Source: Bacillota bacterium (lineage in GTDB: Bacteria; Bacillota; Clostridia; DSM-8532). Taken from it: a DNA stretch of 64,000 bases. The notes beneath the pieces were generated by a model. It made no database searches and was not told the DNA's origin. It was given only the letters and a program-made list of their open reading frames with translations. Both the position numbers and the translations under genes were made by a program. The stretch lies in assembly GCA_023415205.1 (NCBI GenBank), contig JAEZLR010000022.1:1-64000 (forward strand), given 5' to 3'. Of the stretch, positions 33,982 to 43,971 are shown piece by piece (within the stretch, counting starts at the first letter, position 1; each line of letters opens with the position of its first letter).

Positions 33982-35748
33982 TTGGAAACTCGTAGTAATT
34001 GTCTATTTAGTGTTTTAAAAAGACTTAAAGAATCATCCAAAGAAGCGGTAGAAAATTTAGACAGCTTAAGTGATTTCAAAAAATATATGCATGTCAAAAG
34101 AAAAGTGGAAGATGAGCTAATTAGTTTGATTTTGCAAGCGAATTCTGTTAATAAGTCTCAGTTAATACTTGTATGTGGAGGAGTTGGGGATGGGAAATCT
34201 CACTTGATTTCGTACGTTTTACAGAAGTTTCCTCATATAAGAGAGAACTTTGTGCTACACAATGATGCTACAGAAAGCTTTTTGCCACAGCAGACCTCTA
34301 TAGATACTTTGAACTTGTTATTAGATGATTTTACAGATCAAAAGCTAAATCAGGGGGCGCCTAAAAAACTCATACTTGCTATAAACCTTGGTGCGTTAAA
34401 TAATTTTATTGACTCCCATTATGGGATGCGTTATCACAGATTGAAGGAGTATGTAACCCAGAAAGGAATACTGGAAGCAAGAATAACAGATAATTCATTT
34501 GATGATAATAGTCCCTTTCAATTTATAAACTTCAGTGATTTTCACATGTATAGTCTTGGAGCCGATGGACCTAAATCAGAGTATATCCAGGAACTGTTTA
34601 ATAAAGTTACGAAAAGTGATGTAAATAACCCTTTTTATTTAGCGTATAGTCAGTCATGTGTAAAGCAATGTGCATGTGCTAATAACTGCCCTGTTAAGTT
34701 TAACTTTGAGCTTCTTGGTAAGGAATTTGCGCAAAAACGACTGATAAATATATTAATAGAGGCAATGGTTAAGTATAAATTGATAATATCGACTCGTGCT
34801 TTATTAAATTTTATTTATGATATAGTTGTTAGTAGTTACTTAGATACAGTACCGTCTCAAAGCTTACAAAAAGAAATAAGCAAGCTTACATTTATCGATC
34901 ACATTAGATATTTAATCCCTAATTTGATATTTGAACATGAAGATTTATCATCAATTTTTGGAACGATATCCTTATTGGATCCAGTAAATTATAGAACTGA
35001 GAAAAGGGATCAGATAGTAACAAAATTTAATACAATTAAAAATATAGTATATATATACAATGAATATATTGAAATGTCTGATTATCCACACTTTAACACA
35101 GAACTTGCTATCGAAGGAGTCCTTTTAGAATCTGAGGAATTAAGACAGGATCTAATCAAGCTCTTCTTTAGATTATATCTTTTTAGTCCGAAGTCAGGTG
35201 ACTTAGAGTACACTGATGAGCTCTATGTATCTTATGTTAATAATCTATATTACTGCAATGTTGGTGATAAAACTAAAATAAAAGATTTGTATTACAGCGT
35301 TAAGGAAGCTATATATAAATGGAATGGCAAAAGTACTGAGGATAGTATCAATATTTTTATTGGGAAAAATCAAATAAAGTATAGAATAAGTCAGAAGTTA
35401 AGCTTGGAACCTTCTATTGGCGGGTTGGAGAAACTAGACAATAGATTAATTGATAAGTTTATTCCATATTTAAAACTGCACTTTAGTAAGCAGGACAGTG
35501 ATGTGTTACATGATATTGATGTTGATTATTCCTTGTTTTGCTTATTAATGGATATAAATAATGGATATAGGCCAAACAAGAAAGATAAAGCCACTTTTAT
35601 TAATTTTGTTTCTTTTATGGATAAGATACTATTATTAGGGCTACAGGATAGAGAATTAATCTTCGAACATAGGATAGGGGAGCTAAGCAATAAATATAAG
35701 ATGGTATTTAACAAGCAGTTTGAACAATATAGTTTTGTGAGGTTGTGA
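33982..35748 (+). CDS. dptF: DptF: phosphorothioation-dependent restriction ATPase
   Basis: This 588-residue protein is the first gene of the restriction operon that destroys DNA lacking the phosphorothioate mark. Walker A is VCGGVGDGKSHLI (residues about 64-76), and KQCACANNCPVKFNFE (near 230) carries a four-Cys cluster. The start is TTG 33982 behind TTGGGGGATG; a stop codon two codons upstream excludes earlier starts. DptF, DptG and DptH together form the DndFGH restriction machinery in Salmonella and Bacillus-type systems. Very low GC, unlike the flanks. It overlaps or abuts dptG. Confidence 0.88.
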   Translation: METRSNCLFSVLKRLKESSKEAVENLDSLSDFKKYMHVKRKVEDELISLILQANSVNKSQLILVCGGVGDGKSHLISYVLQKFPHIRENFVLHNDATESFLPQQTSIDTLNLLLDDFTDQKLNQGAPKKLILAINLGALNNFIDSHYGMRYHRLKEYVTQKGILEARITDNSFDDNSPFQFINFSDFHMYSLGADGPKSEYIQELFNKVTKSDVNNPFYLAYSQSCVKQCACANNCPVKFNFELLGKEFAQKRLINILIEAMVKYKLIISTRALLNFIYDIVVSSYLDTVPSQSLQKEISKLTFIDHIRYLIPNLIFEHEDLSSIFGTISLLDPVNYRTEKRDQIVTKFNTIKNIVYIYNEYIEMSDYPHFNTELAIEGVLLESEELRQDLIKLFFRLYLFSPKSGDLEYTDELYVSYVNNLYYCNVGDKTKIKDLYYSVKEAIYKWNGKSTEDSINIFIGKNQIKYRISQKLSLEPSIGGLEKLDNRLIDKFIPYLKLHFSKQDSDVLHDIDVDYSLFCLLMDINNGYRPNKKDKATFINFVSFMDKILLLGLQDRELIFEHRIGELSNKYKMVFNKQFEQYSFVRL

Positions 35749-35750
35749 TC

Positions 35751-37163
35751 ATGTCTTATAGATTAAATATTGAGGAAATCTGCAAAAATTTTAATTTTAA
35801 TAAAGATTCAAAAATAAAGTTAAGTCATAATACTGGAAATAAAATTAGAATTTTACCATATAGGGCTAATTTTAAAGATATATATATTTCCAACTTTAAA
35901 AGCATAACAGGAGAATTTTCGCGTTTATTATCTAATAAAAAAGTAAACACTGATTTTTGTCTAGATTCACTATGTGACCAAGTTGTTGAGAAGGTCGAAA
36001 TTAATCTTAAAGACCGTGATGTTTTTAAAGATTTAGTAAGAGAACTATTTTTTAATAGAGACAATGAATTACAATCTTTTCATCCTATTATCTTCAACTA
36101 TACTCCATTGCAACATCCAGAGCATAAAAAAATAGCTAGCTTTCTATACAACGTATTAGTGAATGATGGTATAAAGCATTCTGCATTCAAAATGTATGAT
36201 TATAAACCTAGAAATATTATGCTTAAGTTAATAATTGAGAATTTACCGGGAATGCATTCTAGTGAAAAGATTGATGATGAGAACTATATTAACTATTTGC
36301 CATTTGTGCAGAGTGTATTTGCTGAAGATTTTAAGTGTTTATTGACGAATCACATGCTATTTGTAGAAAACTTTGAGGGATTTTTAAAGTATTATTATTT
36401 TTATTATGTATCTCAATTATCTATTAAATTGAACCAAATGTTTAATGCAGACTTAGACAGACCGGAACCACTTTTATTCATTTTAGAGAGTGAAAAAATA
36501 TCAAAATCAAGAACATGCTATACAAACGGATGGAAGTTGTTATCAGGAAACATTAATAATTTATTTTCGCACGCAAGTTGTCTTGAGCTATTAAATCATA
36601 TAGATAAAGATGATAAAAGCAAATTGTCGTATGTAGATATTAAGAATACAGTAGATTTGTTAAGCGAAGAGCAAAAAGAATATTTTATTTCCGATCTTGA
36701 TAAATTACTAAGTTTATATAAAGATCATATACCTAATATTGATTGGAATAATTTCAATATAGTAAATAGACCGTATAATGATGACAGTGTTCTTAACAAA
36801 GTTTATGAACTTCTACGTACGATAGAATATCAGTTTGCAAACTCAGTTGGGGATAGGAAAAGTGCTAACCAAAAGTATTGCAATTGGTTTGAGTATTTCT
36901 GCAGGAAGCACTTTTTAAAAAGCCACGGCTCATTAGGCTTTACATTAACAATTAATCAAGATTATTTAATACTAATAACGCGTTTATGCATGAATAATAG
37001 AGAAAGGATAGGCCTGAAAAATTTGTTCTATGAATATGAGCGTAGAGGATTATTTTTTGATAGTGATTCAAAAGAGGCAGTAATACAGTTGTTTGATAAA
37101 TTAAATCTATTAGAGAAAAAAAGTGATAGTGGGGATGCGCAATATGTCAAAGCTATTTTATAG
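35751..37163 (+). CDS. dptG: DptG: phosphorothioation-dependent restriction protein
   Basis: This 470-residue protein has no recognisable catalytic motif and no membrane segment. It is assigned as DptG by position between dptF and dptH, by size (about 430-480 residues is usual) and by overall composition. The ATG at 35751 follows GTGAGG by 8 bp, three bases after the dptF stop; a GTG at 35745 overlaps that stop. Its 3' end overlaps dptH by 20 bp. It probably bridges the ATPases in the complex; this is family inference. Confidence 0.82.
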   Translation: MSYRLNIEEICKNFNFNKDSKIKLSHNTGNKIRILPYRANFKDIYISNFKSITGEFSRLLSNKKVNTDFCLDSLCDQVVEKVEINLKDRDVFKDLVRELFFNRDNELQSFHPIIFNYTPLQHPEHKKIASFLYNVLVNDGIKHSAFKMYDYKPRNIMLKLIIENLPGMHSSEKIDDENYINYLPFVQSVFAEDFKCLLTNHMLFVENFEGFLKYYYFYYVSQLSIKLNQMFNADLDRPEPLLFILESEKISKSRTCYTNGWKLLSGNINNLFSHASCLELLNHIDKDDKSKLSYVDIKNTVDLLSEEQKEYFISDLDKLLSLYKDHIPNIDWNNFNIVNRPYNDDSVLNKVYELLRTIEYQFANSVGDRKSANQKYCNWFEYFCRKHFLKSHGSLGFTLTINQDYLILITRLCMNNRERIGLKNLFYEYERRGLFFDSDSKEAVIQLFDKLNLLEKKSDSGDAQYVKAIL

Positions 37164-40100
37164 TTATTTATCAAAAAGGATTATTGAGTATTTTATATCA
37201 ACGGAAATAAGAAATGGAGATAAATTTGGTATAAGGTTTGAAAAGGACGAACAAGTAAAAGATCTCTATGATGAGTTAGCTTTATCTGATAAGGCGGAAA
37301 ACTTCTCTTACCCGCGCTCAAATGCTATTTATAATGCTTTTTGCCTATCAGTAAATGGAATAAGGATCATTGTAGCTGCAACAATAAATGGGGTAAAACC
37401 TGATTTTTTGACACGATTAAGAAATAAGGTTGGTACAGTAGATGATGAAGAGTTTGTTAACACAGCGATACTATTTGTGCATAATACTGATTTAGATAGT
37501 CTTTTAAAAGGAGCTGAAAGTTTCCATAAGGAAGGAATGCCATTTCATTCTATATCAATTATTGATGATATAAAGCAAAAAATTATAAGTTCTAATTTGT
37601 CTAAAGTTGATAAGAGTATAATTAGATTTGTCCTTGACAGAAAGTCAGGAGAAACCTTACAAGACCATACATCTATATTTGAATATGAAGAAATTTTAGA
37701 AGTATTAGTATCCCCAGAAATAAATAAAGAACAGTATAAGAAATTTGGACTGTTTTATGATTCAGAATTGAATAATTACGGGGAAAAGGAAGCAAGAGAG
37801 CGCCTGAGAGATAATTATCAGTTATTTGTTAGCGTAGATACTTCGCATAAGTATGGAAATCCTGAAGTTGACCTTGAGAAGGACTTTGATCAAAAGGGCC
37901 TTGAGAAACTGTGCCATAAGGAATGGCAGGATCTTGTTGAATATAAAGATGTAAGGATATCAGCTAATAACAAAAAGAATACCCAACCTATAAAATACGT
38001 TGAGAATACCAAAAAGGTATCAACAGAAGGAGTTCTTTATTGGGAAAGGCCTGAGGGGGAATCTAAAGCTAGATCTAGAGTAAGAAACATAATCGTATTT
38101 AATAAGGATTGTTTACAGGAAATTGTATTAGAGCTTACATTTGATAGGTTTGTAACTAATTCCAATCTAAAGATTGAAAGTAAATCTGAAGCCTCCGCTA
38201 TCGCCACAGGTAAAAAGATACGAGTACATGTTTGTCATCAAAAAGGGTCTACAGGGTTTAGTAAGATTAATTATAAAGATGATAATATTAAATACGAATT
38301 TAGGATAGTTACTGTAGAGTGTGAGGAAAAGGTTTTAGCAGATATTAAGACTAACTATAGTATAAATTTCAAAGAAAAATTAATAATTACGAGACTAAGT
38401 GATAACGAGCTTATCATTAACCCTGGTGAAGCCATTGAGGTAGAAGAGGCCTTGGTAAAGATAGATAATAATGTAGAAGTAACTGACTATAACCATACTA
38501 TAAAACTTATTAAAAGTATGGGACAGATAAGTGATGAAACAGAGTATATAAATGTAAATATAAGATATGTAGATACTTTCATCCCTATAGCTATTGAGGA
38601 GGAAAGTATAAAACCAGTTCTTATAACAGGCTTAACAGTATGGAAGCTGAAAAGAGAATTGCAGGAAAGTTTCCAGTATAGGGGTGAAAATAAATTAGTC
38701 CAAGGGACTAGAGAATATTTTGCAAAAGAGGAATTTAGAAAGAACATCGAAAAAGAGAAGTTTATTATAGGGGAAGGAGGCATATTTTACTACGAAGCCT
38801 ATGAAGGGTTGGTTGCTGAAAATATTAATATTGACAATCAGCTAGAAGATGCCTACAAGAATCTGGTGAGTTATTACAAAAATAAGAGTTGTCTCCCAAG
38901 TCTTGCTTTTATGGACAATGTCTTAATGGATCTTTCATTAACATATGTGAAGATATACCTAAAACTAATTGAGGAAATTAAGGATGGGCAAACGTTAACC
39001 TCAGAACAGATTAATCTAATGAAGATTGGAACTATATTTAGGATTGTGGAGGAGAAAGAAATCTTATTAACTCCGCTTCATCCTCTAAATGTTGCTTACC
39101 AAGTTATATTTAATCAGGAGGTAGAAACTGAAGAAGTATCTGAAGAATTACTAAAGAAACTCAACCCTATTAATTTGTTACCGTATGTATACAGAGAGAA
39201 AGATAGTTTGTATAAATCTATAGAACAGTCTCATTCTCCGGAATGGAACTATTTTATTAGTGATAGAATGTTAAGGTATAAGGGATCGCGTGACTTTGTT
39301 TCTAAACTAGTTAGAGAAAAACTTGAGGAGTTTGTCGATCACTTTTCATATTTATTTACAATATCAAAAAATAGTACTATTAAAATAAACCTGATTAACC
39401 TTGGTGATTGTAAGGAAGTACTCCAAGGTGTATTTGAATTCTATATTAGAGCGTTAAAAAATAATTCCAATGTAGAGAACTTAATAGGAGTTAACTTTTA
39501 TATTTACGGAGATTGTAGGACACAGAATGCCTTTGAAGAAATATCCTTCTATCAAGACCCACAACTCATTAAGGATGAGTTTGGAGTTAATCTACGTTCA
39601 GAGGACTTCTCTGAAGAGGAAGTTCTGAGTGTTTTTAGAAATAAAGTTCATTTTTACATGAGAGATTTAAAATCTCCAAAATATGAATATTGTCATATAG
39701 CTTTTTATCAGCTGGAACAGTTCCAAAATGCCACGTATAGTAACATGTATGAACTAAACACAGGAATATCAATGCGTGGTCTAGTATCCGGTATTCCTTC
39801 TGTGTACACTAATAATTTTTATAGAACCGGTTTTGGCTCAAAGTTTATTGATGAAGATAATCTGTTAATAACTGTCGCAAAGAGGATTAACGCTATTGCA
39901 AGGACCGCAGGGGGATTATATCCATATAATAGTATTGAAAGTATAAATACGGCAATCTCAGATGATAGTAGAAAAACACTAGATAAAATTTATGATTCTG
40001 CTAATTGGGTTACCTTTATAGATCCAAAGGTTGATCTTAATTTCTTTAAGAATGATCCCATGACAAAAGACATCTTGATTATTCATTATAGTGATCAGTA

Positions 40101-42330
40101 TAGTTCATCGAGTGGTTATGATGCAATTACTGTCACAAGAAAATCAAAGCAGTACCAGGTAATAATTGAAGAATTCCTAAAAGACAAGAAGATTTCAGAG
40201 GTTGAACAGTATTCTCCAAAGCTCATTAACTTTTTTAATGCTATTAATGGAGATTGGCTATTAAGGTTAATTTCTAATAATCGACAGTTTCCGCGTGAAA
40301 AACTTAGTGTTTTATCAGCGATAAAAGTTGGGCTCTCTTATCTATATCATAAGAGCATAGTTTGGATTCCTATATCTTTGGAGGAGATACTTAGGGTATC
40401 TGGTGGAACAGGTTTAAAAAGCAGTGATGGCCTTTTTTCGGCAAAGAATCTTGGTGTACAAGGTTCTTATTGTGATGATCTCTTATTTATTGGGCTGGAG
40501 GTAATTAATAGTAAAGTAAAAATTTATTTTTATCCAATAGAAGTGAAAATAGGTAAAAATGATTCTACAGTTATTAATAAGGCTAAAGAACAAATAATAA
40601 ATACCCGCACTTTATTAATAAATAATCTGAAAAAAGATTTTTCTGAAGATGAATGTAACAGAAGGTTTGTTAATTGGATGTATAGAAATTTCCTAATTCA
40701 GCTCGCAATTATTAGTGCTGAAAAAATGAAGTTATATGAAATATGGCCTGAGCAAGACTGGGATAAAATTATTAATTCAGATGTGAGATCAAAGTTATTA
40801 AGTGATGATTATAAAGTAAGTTTTGAATTAGAAAAAATAATTGGTCAAGGTGCTATTATATCATTTAAAAAAGATATATTTTTTAAGAGTGCTTATAAAC
40901 AGGATAATATTTTGTATTTTGAATTTACTGAAGATGATGGATATCAGTACACTATAAAAGATACCGAAGAGTTAAAAGAAAGCTTCATTAGCGGTAGCTC
41001 TGATCTTGCTAGGGACAGCTTACTACATTTTACTTATAATGATCAAAAGTATAACTTAATTTCAGGAGACACTCATTCGCTTGTTGCAGAAAATTCAGAT
41101 GAGTTACGAGATGTAGACCATAAAGATACTTCAAAAGATTCTTCTGAGGATAGGGTAATTAAAGATGAAATTACACCAATGCAAATAATATTTGGAAGTG
41201 ATACGGAAAATAAGCAACCTGTTTTATGGTTTCCAACATCAACTGATAAAACTATGCACACAAATACTGGTATTATAGGTACAATGGGGACTGGTAAAAC
41301 CCAGTTTACAAAATCTTTAATTACTCAGTTACACTTGAATTATCTGCATAATGTTAACGAAACAAAGATTGGAATTCTAATATTTGACTATAAGGGAGAC
41401 TATATTAAAGATGATTTTAAGCAGGTCACTAATGCTAAGGTATATGATCTTTATCATCTTCCGTATAACCCTCTAGCACTATATAAAAGTAGCCATTTTA
41501 AGCCATTGTTACCTTTGCATACTGCTAATAGTATAAAGGATACAATTTCGACAGCCTTTCATTTAGGCCCTATTCAGCAGGCTACGTTGAAGGATGTAAT
41601 AATGGAAGCATATGAAGTAAGGGGTATTAGAAAGGCAGACCCAAATACATGGGGATGTCTAGCTCCTACTATTAATGATGTGTATAGAATATTTTCTGAA
41701 AAGGAAAATGTAAAAACGGATAGCTTATATTCTGCACTTAGCGCTTTGTACGAATTTGAAATATTTGAGCCGGATCCTAGTAAAACCAAAACACTCTTTG
41801 ATATTATAGATGGAGTAACAGTAATAAACCTGTCTGGATATGATAAAAGTATTCAGAACCTAGTAGTAGCAATAACCTTAGATGTTTTCTACTCTCAAAT
41901 GCAAATGGGTGGGCACAGTAGTATCCAAGGTAATTACAGAGAAATTTCAAAGATGATCTTGGTTGACGAAGCAGATAATTTCTTGAGTGAGGATTTTCAA
42001 TCTCTCAAGAAGATATTAAAAGAGGGAAGGGAGTTTGGTGTTGGAACGATCTTATCTACTCAGCTTCTGAGCCATTTTTCAACTTCGGATAATGAATATG
42101 CTAACTATATCCTTACATGGGTTGTTCATAATGTAACTGATATCAATAACAAAGATGTTAAATATATTTTTAATACTCAGTCTAAAACTGAGGAAGATAA
42201 TATCCTTAATAAAATTAAAAAGCTAGAAAAACATTATAGTATTGTAAAACTTGGTGGAAAAATAAACCCTATACATATGAGAGATAAGGCGTTTTGGGAG
42301 ATCGTCCAAAGTAAAGAGACAAGTGTTTGA
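37144..42330 (+). CDS. dptH: DptH: large HerA/FtsK-like restriction ATPase
   Basis: This 1728-residue protein is the largest in the window. The start chosen is ATG 37144 (MSKLFYSYLSKRIIEYF), 9 bp after GTGGGGA; GTG 37123 is possible. Its first 1350 residues have no clear catalytic motif. The C-terminal 380 residues are an AAA+ translocase of the HerA/VirB4 type: Walker A GTMGTGKTQFTKSL (near 1379), IGILIFDYKGDYIKDDF, Walker B MILVDEADNFLSEDF (near 1602), and sensor GVGTILSTQLLSHFS. It is thought to move on or process unmodified DNA with DptF/G. Length is typical of DptH. Confidence 0.9.
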   Translation: MSKLFYSYLSKRIIEYFISTEIRNGDKFGIRFEKDEQVKDLYDELALSDKAENFSYPRSNAIYNAFCLSVNGIRIIVAATINGVKPDFLTRLRNKVGTVDDEEFVNTAILFVHNTDLDSLLKGAESFHKEGMPFHSISIIDDIKQKIISSNLSKVDKSIIRFVLDRKSGETLQDHTSIFEYEEILEVLVSPEINKEQYKKFGLFYDSELNNYGEKEARERLRDNYQLFVSVDTSHKYGNPEVDLEKDFDQKGLEKLCHKEWQDLVEYKDVRISANNKKNTQPIKYVENTKKVSTEGVLYWERPEGESKARSRVRNIIVFNKDCLQEIVLELTFDRFVTNSNLKIESKSEASAIATGKKIRVHVCHQKGSTGFSKINYKDDNIKYEFRIVTVECEEKVLADIKTNYSINFKEKLIITRLSDNELIINPGEAIEVEEALVKIDNNVEVTDYNHTIKLIKSMGQISDETEYINVNIRYVDTFIPIAIEEESIKPVLITGLTVWKLKRELQESFQYRGENKLVQGTREYFAKEEFRKNIEKEKFIIGEGGIFYYEAYEGLVAENINIDNQLEDAYKNLVSYYKNKSCLPSLAFMDNVLMDLSLTYVKIYLKLIEEIKDGQTLTSEQINLMKIGTIFRIVEEKEILLTPLHPLNVAYQVIFNQEVETEEVSEELLKKLNPINLLPYVYREKDSLYKSIEQSHSPEWNYFISDRMLRYKGSRDFVSKLVREKLEEFVDHFSYLFTISKNSTIKINLINLGDCKEVLQGVFEFYIRALKNNSNVENLIGVNFYIYGDCRTQNAFEEISFYQDPQLIKDEFGVNLRSEDFSEEEVLSVFRNKVHFYMRDLKSPKYEYCHIAFYQLEQFQNATYSNMYELNTGISMRGLVSGIPSVYTNNFYRTGFGSKFIDEDNLLITVAKRINAIARTAGGLYPYNSIESINTAISDDSRKTLDKIYDSANWVTFIDPKVDLNFFKNDPMTKDILIIHYSDQYSSSSGYDAITVTRKSKQYQVIIEEFLKDKKISEVEQYSPKLINFFNAINGDWLLRLISNNRQFPREKLSVLSAIKVGLSYLYHKSIVWIPISLEEILRVSGGTGLKSSDGLFSAKNLGVQGSYCDDLLFIGLEVINSKVKIYFYPIEVKIGKNDSTVINKAKEQIINTRTLLINNLKKDFSEDECNRRFVNWMYRNFLIQLAIISAEKMKLYEIWPEQDWDKIINSDVRSKLLSDDYKVSFELEKIIGQGAIISFKKDIFFKSAYKQDNILYFEFTEDDGYQYTIKDTEELKESFISGSSDLARDSLLHFTYNDQKYNLISGDTHSLVAENSDELRDVDHKDTSKDSSEDRVIKDEITPMQIIFGSDTENKQPVLWFPTSTDKTMHTNTGIIGTMGTGKTQFTKSLITQLHLNYLHNVNETKIGILIFDYKGDYIKDDFKQVTNAKVYDLYHLPYNPLALYKSSHFKPLLPLHTANSIKDTISTAFHLGPIQQATLKDVIMEAYEVRGIRKADPNTWGCLAPTINDVYRIFSEKENVKTDSLYSALSALYEFEIFEPDPSKTKTLFDIIDGVTVINLSGYDKSIQNLVVAITLDVFYSQMQMGGHSSIQGNYREISKMILVDEADNFLSEDFQSLKKILKEGREFGVGTILSTQLLSHFSTSDNEYANYILTWVVHNVTDINNKDVKYIFNTQSKTEEDNILNKIKKLEKHYSIVKLGGKINPIHMRDKAFWEIVQSKETSV

Positions 42331-42398
42331 ACAGTATTTAAATAGCCACCTAAATACGTATGAAAAGGATATTACTAAGAAGCAAGGAGGAAGAAATC

Positions 42399-43955
42399 GT
42401 GATAGATACACAATTAACAGAGTTTATTGATAATAGCGTAATCAAACTTACTGAGATGCAGCCATCATTAGAGAATGAAAAAAATCAATTAATGCTTTTT
42501 TTACAGGAAAAACTTCTTGATGCATTTGGACTAAAAAATGTCTTGATTAGTGGAAGAGTTAAAAATCCAGGTAGTCTCAAAGAGAAGATAATTCGAAAAA
42601 GATATGCTGATAAGTATCAGGGTGAAGATCAATTCATTAGCGAATTACCTGATATTATTGGTATTAGGCTTGTGTGCTTACTAAAAAAGGAAGAACAGCA
42701 AGTATTCAGTATTATAAAAAGGGCTTTTTCAAAAATAGTGTATAATGAATTCTTTGTAATTCCTGGAACTGATGAAGATTCTAAATATTTTGCAATTAAT
42801 TTAATAGAGGAACAGCCTCAAAAACAAAAAAATGATATGAATATTTACAGGATTAGTTGTCAATGGGTTAGTAATGAAGGCAAGTTTATTAATGTGGAAT
42901 TGCAAATCAAATCTTTAATTCATATGTTCTGGGGAGAGATAGAACATATGCTTTTTTATAAGAATTATTCTTATACTGTAGGAGCTAACTTTTATAAACT
43001 GATAATGCACTCTATTTATGAAACTTTATGTACCGTTGACTCCCAACTTGCAATTATGAAGAACCAAATGCGGGCAAAAAATATTAAAGAACAGATTGAT
43101 GAAATAAAACAAATGTTAGCTAAGCTTATGTACAATAATTATGGTCCAAAGTTTAATGAGCTTATTAGTTGTGAAATTGATTTAAAAGAAATATATGATC
43201 TTATTGTAGAAATGAACTTAAAGGGAGTAGCTTCTATAGAAGAAGCTATTAACAAGGCGACAAGTATCATGAGTAACATGAACTCACAATCGTGTCAACT
43301 ATCAGTCAGTACATTTAACTATAGTAGCTTTAATGAGCATTCTGCTGCTATTGCTGATCACTTTAAACCCCTTGCCGTGACTATTGATAACTTAGCACAT
43401 TCAAAAGATTTATACTGGAAAGCGTTAATAGGCCTTTACAGAGTTAACTTTAATCCCGGTTCATATACAAGAGTTATCGGAGATATAAGTGTTAAGTTAA
43501 TGGACTTTTTTATCGCGTTTAATGATTATATAGAGATCATTCATGATGAAGGTAATGAAATACTTCGCAAAGGAATATATTTAGGAATAACTAATGCTTT
43601 CAATAATTATAGAAAGATTGACTTTTTCTTGCCAGAGAGCCATGGCAACAACATTTTAGAAATGCTGAAAGTTTTTGTTAATACAAATCAAGAAGATTTT
43701 GATTTTGGAGAAGAGGAGTTAAAACACGATAAAAAGGAAAGGACAATAAATTTTGTTGGTTTCCTGGTTTCATTACATATTTTAATTAAAATCGGTGAAA
43801 AAGTTTCAATTAATGATCTGGTAAGAATAAAGGAATATTTGAATGATGATATGCTTTTATGGAAGCCCGAAATAAATAGTCATATTTTGGAAGACTTTAT
43901 TAGGGAAAACGTATTTATAACAGAAAAAGATTTTATTAGATTATTTCAAAATTAA
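42399..43955 (+). CDS. RelA/SpoT-synthetase-domain protein in the Dnd/Dpt island
   Basis: This 518-residue protein starts at GTG 42399, 8 bp after AAGGAGG; an upstream ATG (42360) has no ribosome binding site. Residues about 35-190 carry the (p)ppGpp-synthetase pattern: SGRVKNPGSLKEKI (Arg 53), LPDIIGIRLVC (Asp 85), NVELQIKS, and GEIEHMLFYK (Glu 180, His 183). The G-loop Tyr region reads NIYRISCQW rather than YQSIH, so substrate may differ. There is no HD hydrolase domain. Residues 200-518 are helical and unrecognised. It sits between dptH and a DGQHR gene on the same strand. Possible roles are alarmone synthesis or a toxic (CapRel/ToxSAS-like) nucleotidyltransfer to nucleotide or tRNA. Confidence 0.78.
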   Translation: MIDTQLTEFIDNSVIKLTEMQPSLENEKNQLMLFLQEKLLDAFGLKNVLISGRVKNPGSLKEKIIRKRYADKYQGEDQFISELPDIIGIRLVCLLKKEEQQVFSIIKRAFSKIVYNEFFVIPGTDEDSKYFAINLIEEQPQKQKNDMNIYRISCQWVSNEGKFINVELQIKSLIHMFWGEIEHMLFYKNYSYTVGANFYKLIMHSIYETLCTVDSQLAIMKNQMRAKNIKEQIDEIKQMLAKLMYNNYGPKFNELISCEIDLKEIYDLIVEMNLKGVASIEEAINKATSIMSNMNSQSCQLSVSTFNYSSFNEHSAAIADHFKPLAVTIDNLAHSKDLYWKALIGLYRVNFNPGSYTRVIGDISVKLMDFFIAFNDYIEIIHDEGNEILRKGIYLGITNAFNNYRKIDFFLPESHGNNILEMLKVFVNTNQEDFDFGEEELKHDKKERTINFVGFLVSLHILIKIGEKVSINDLVRIKEYLNDDMLLWKPEINSHILEDFIRENVFITEKDFIRLFQN

Positions 43956-43971
43956 AGGTAGGTGAGAAATA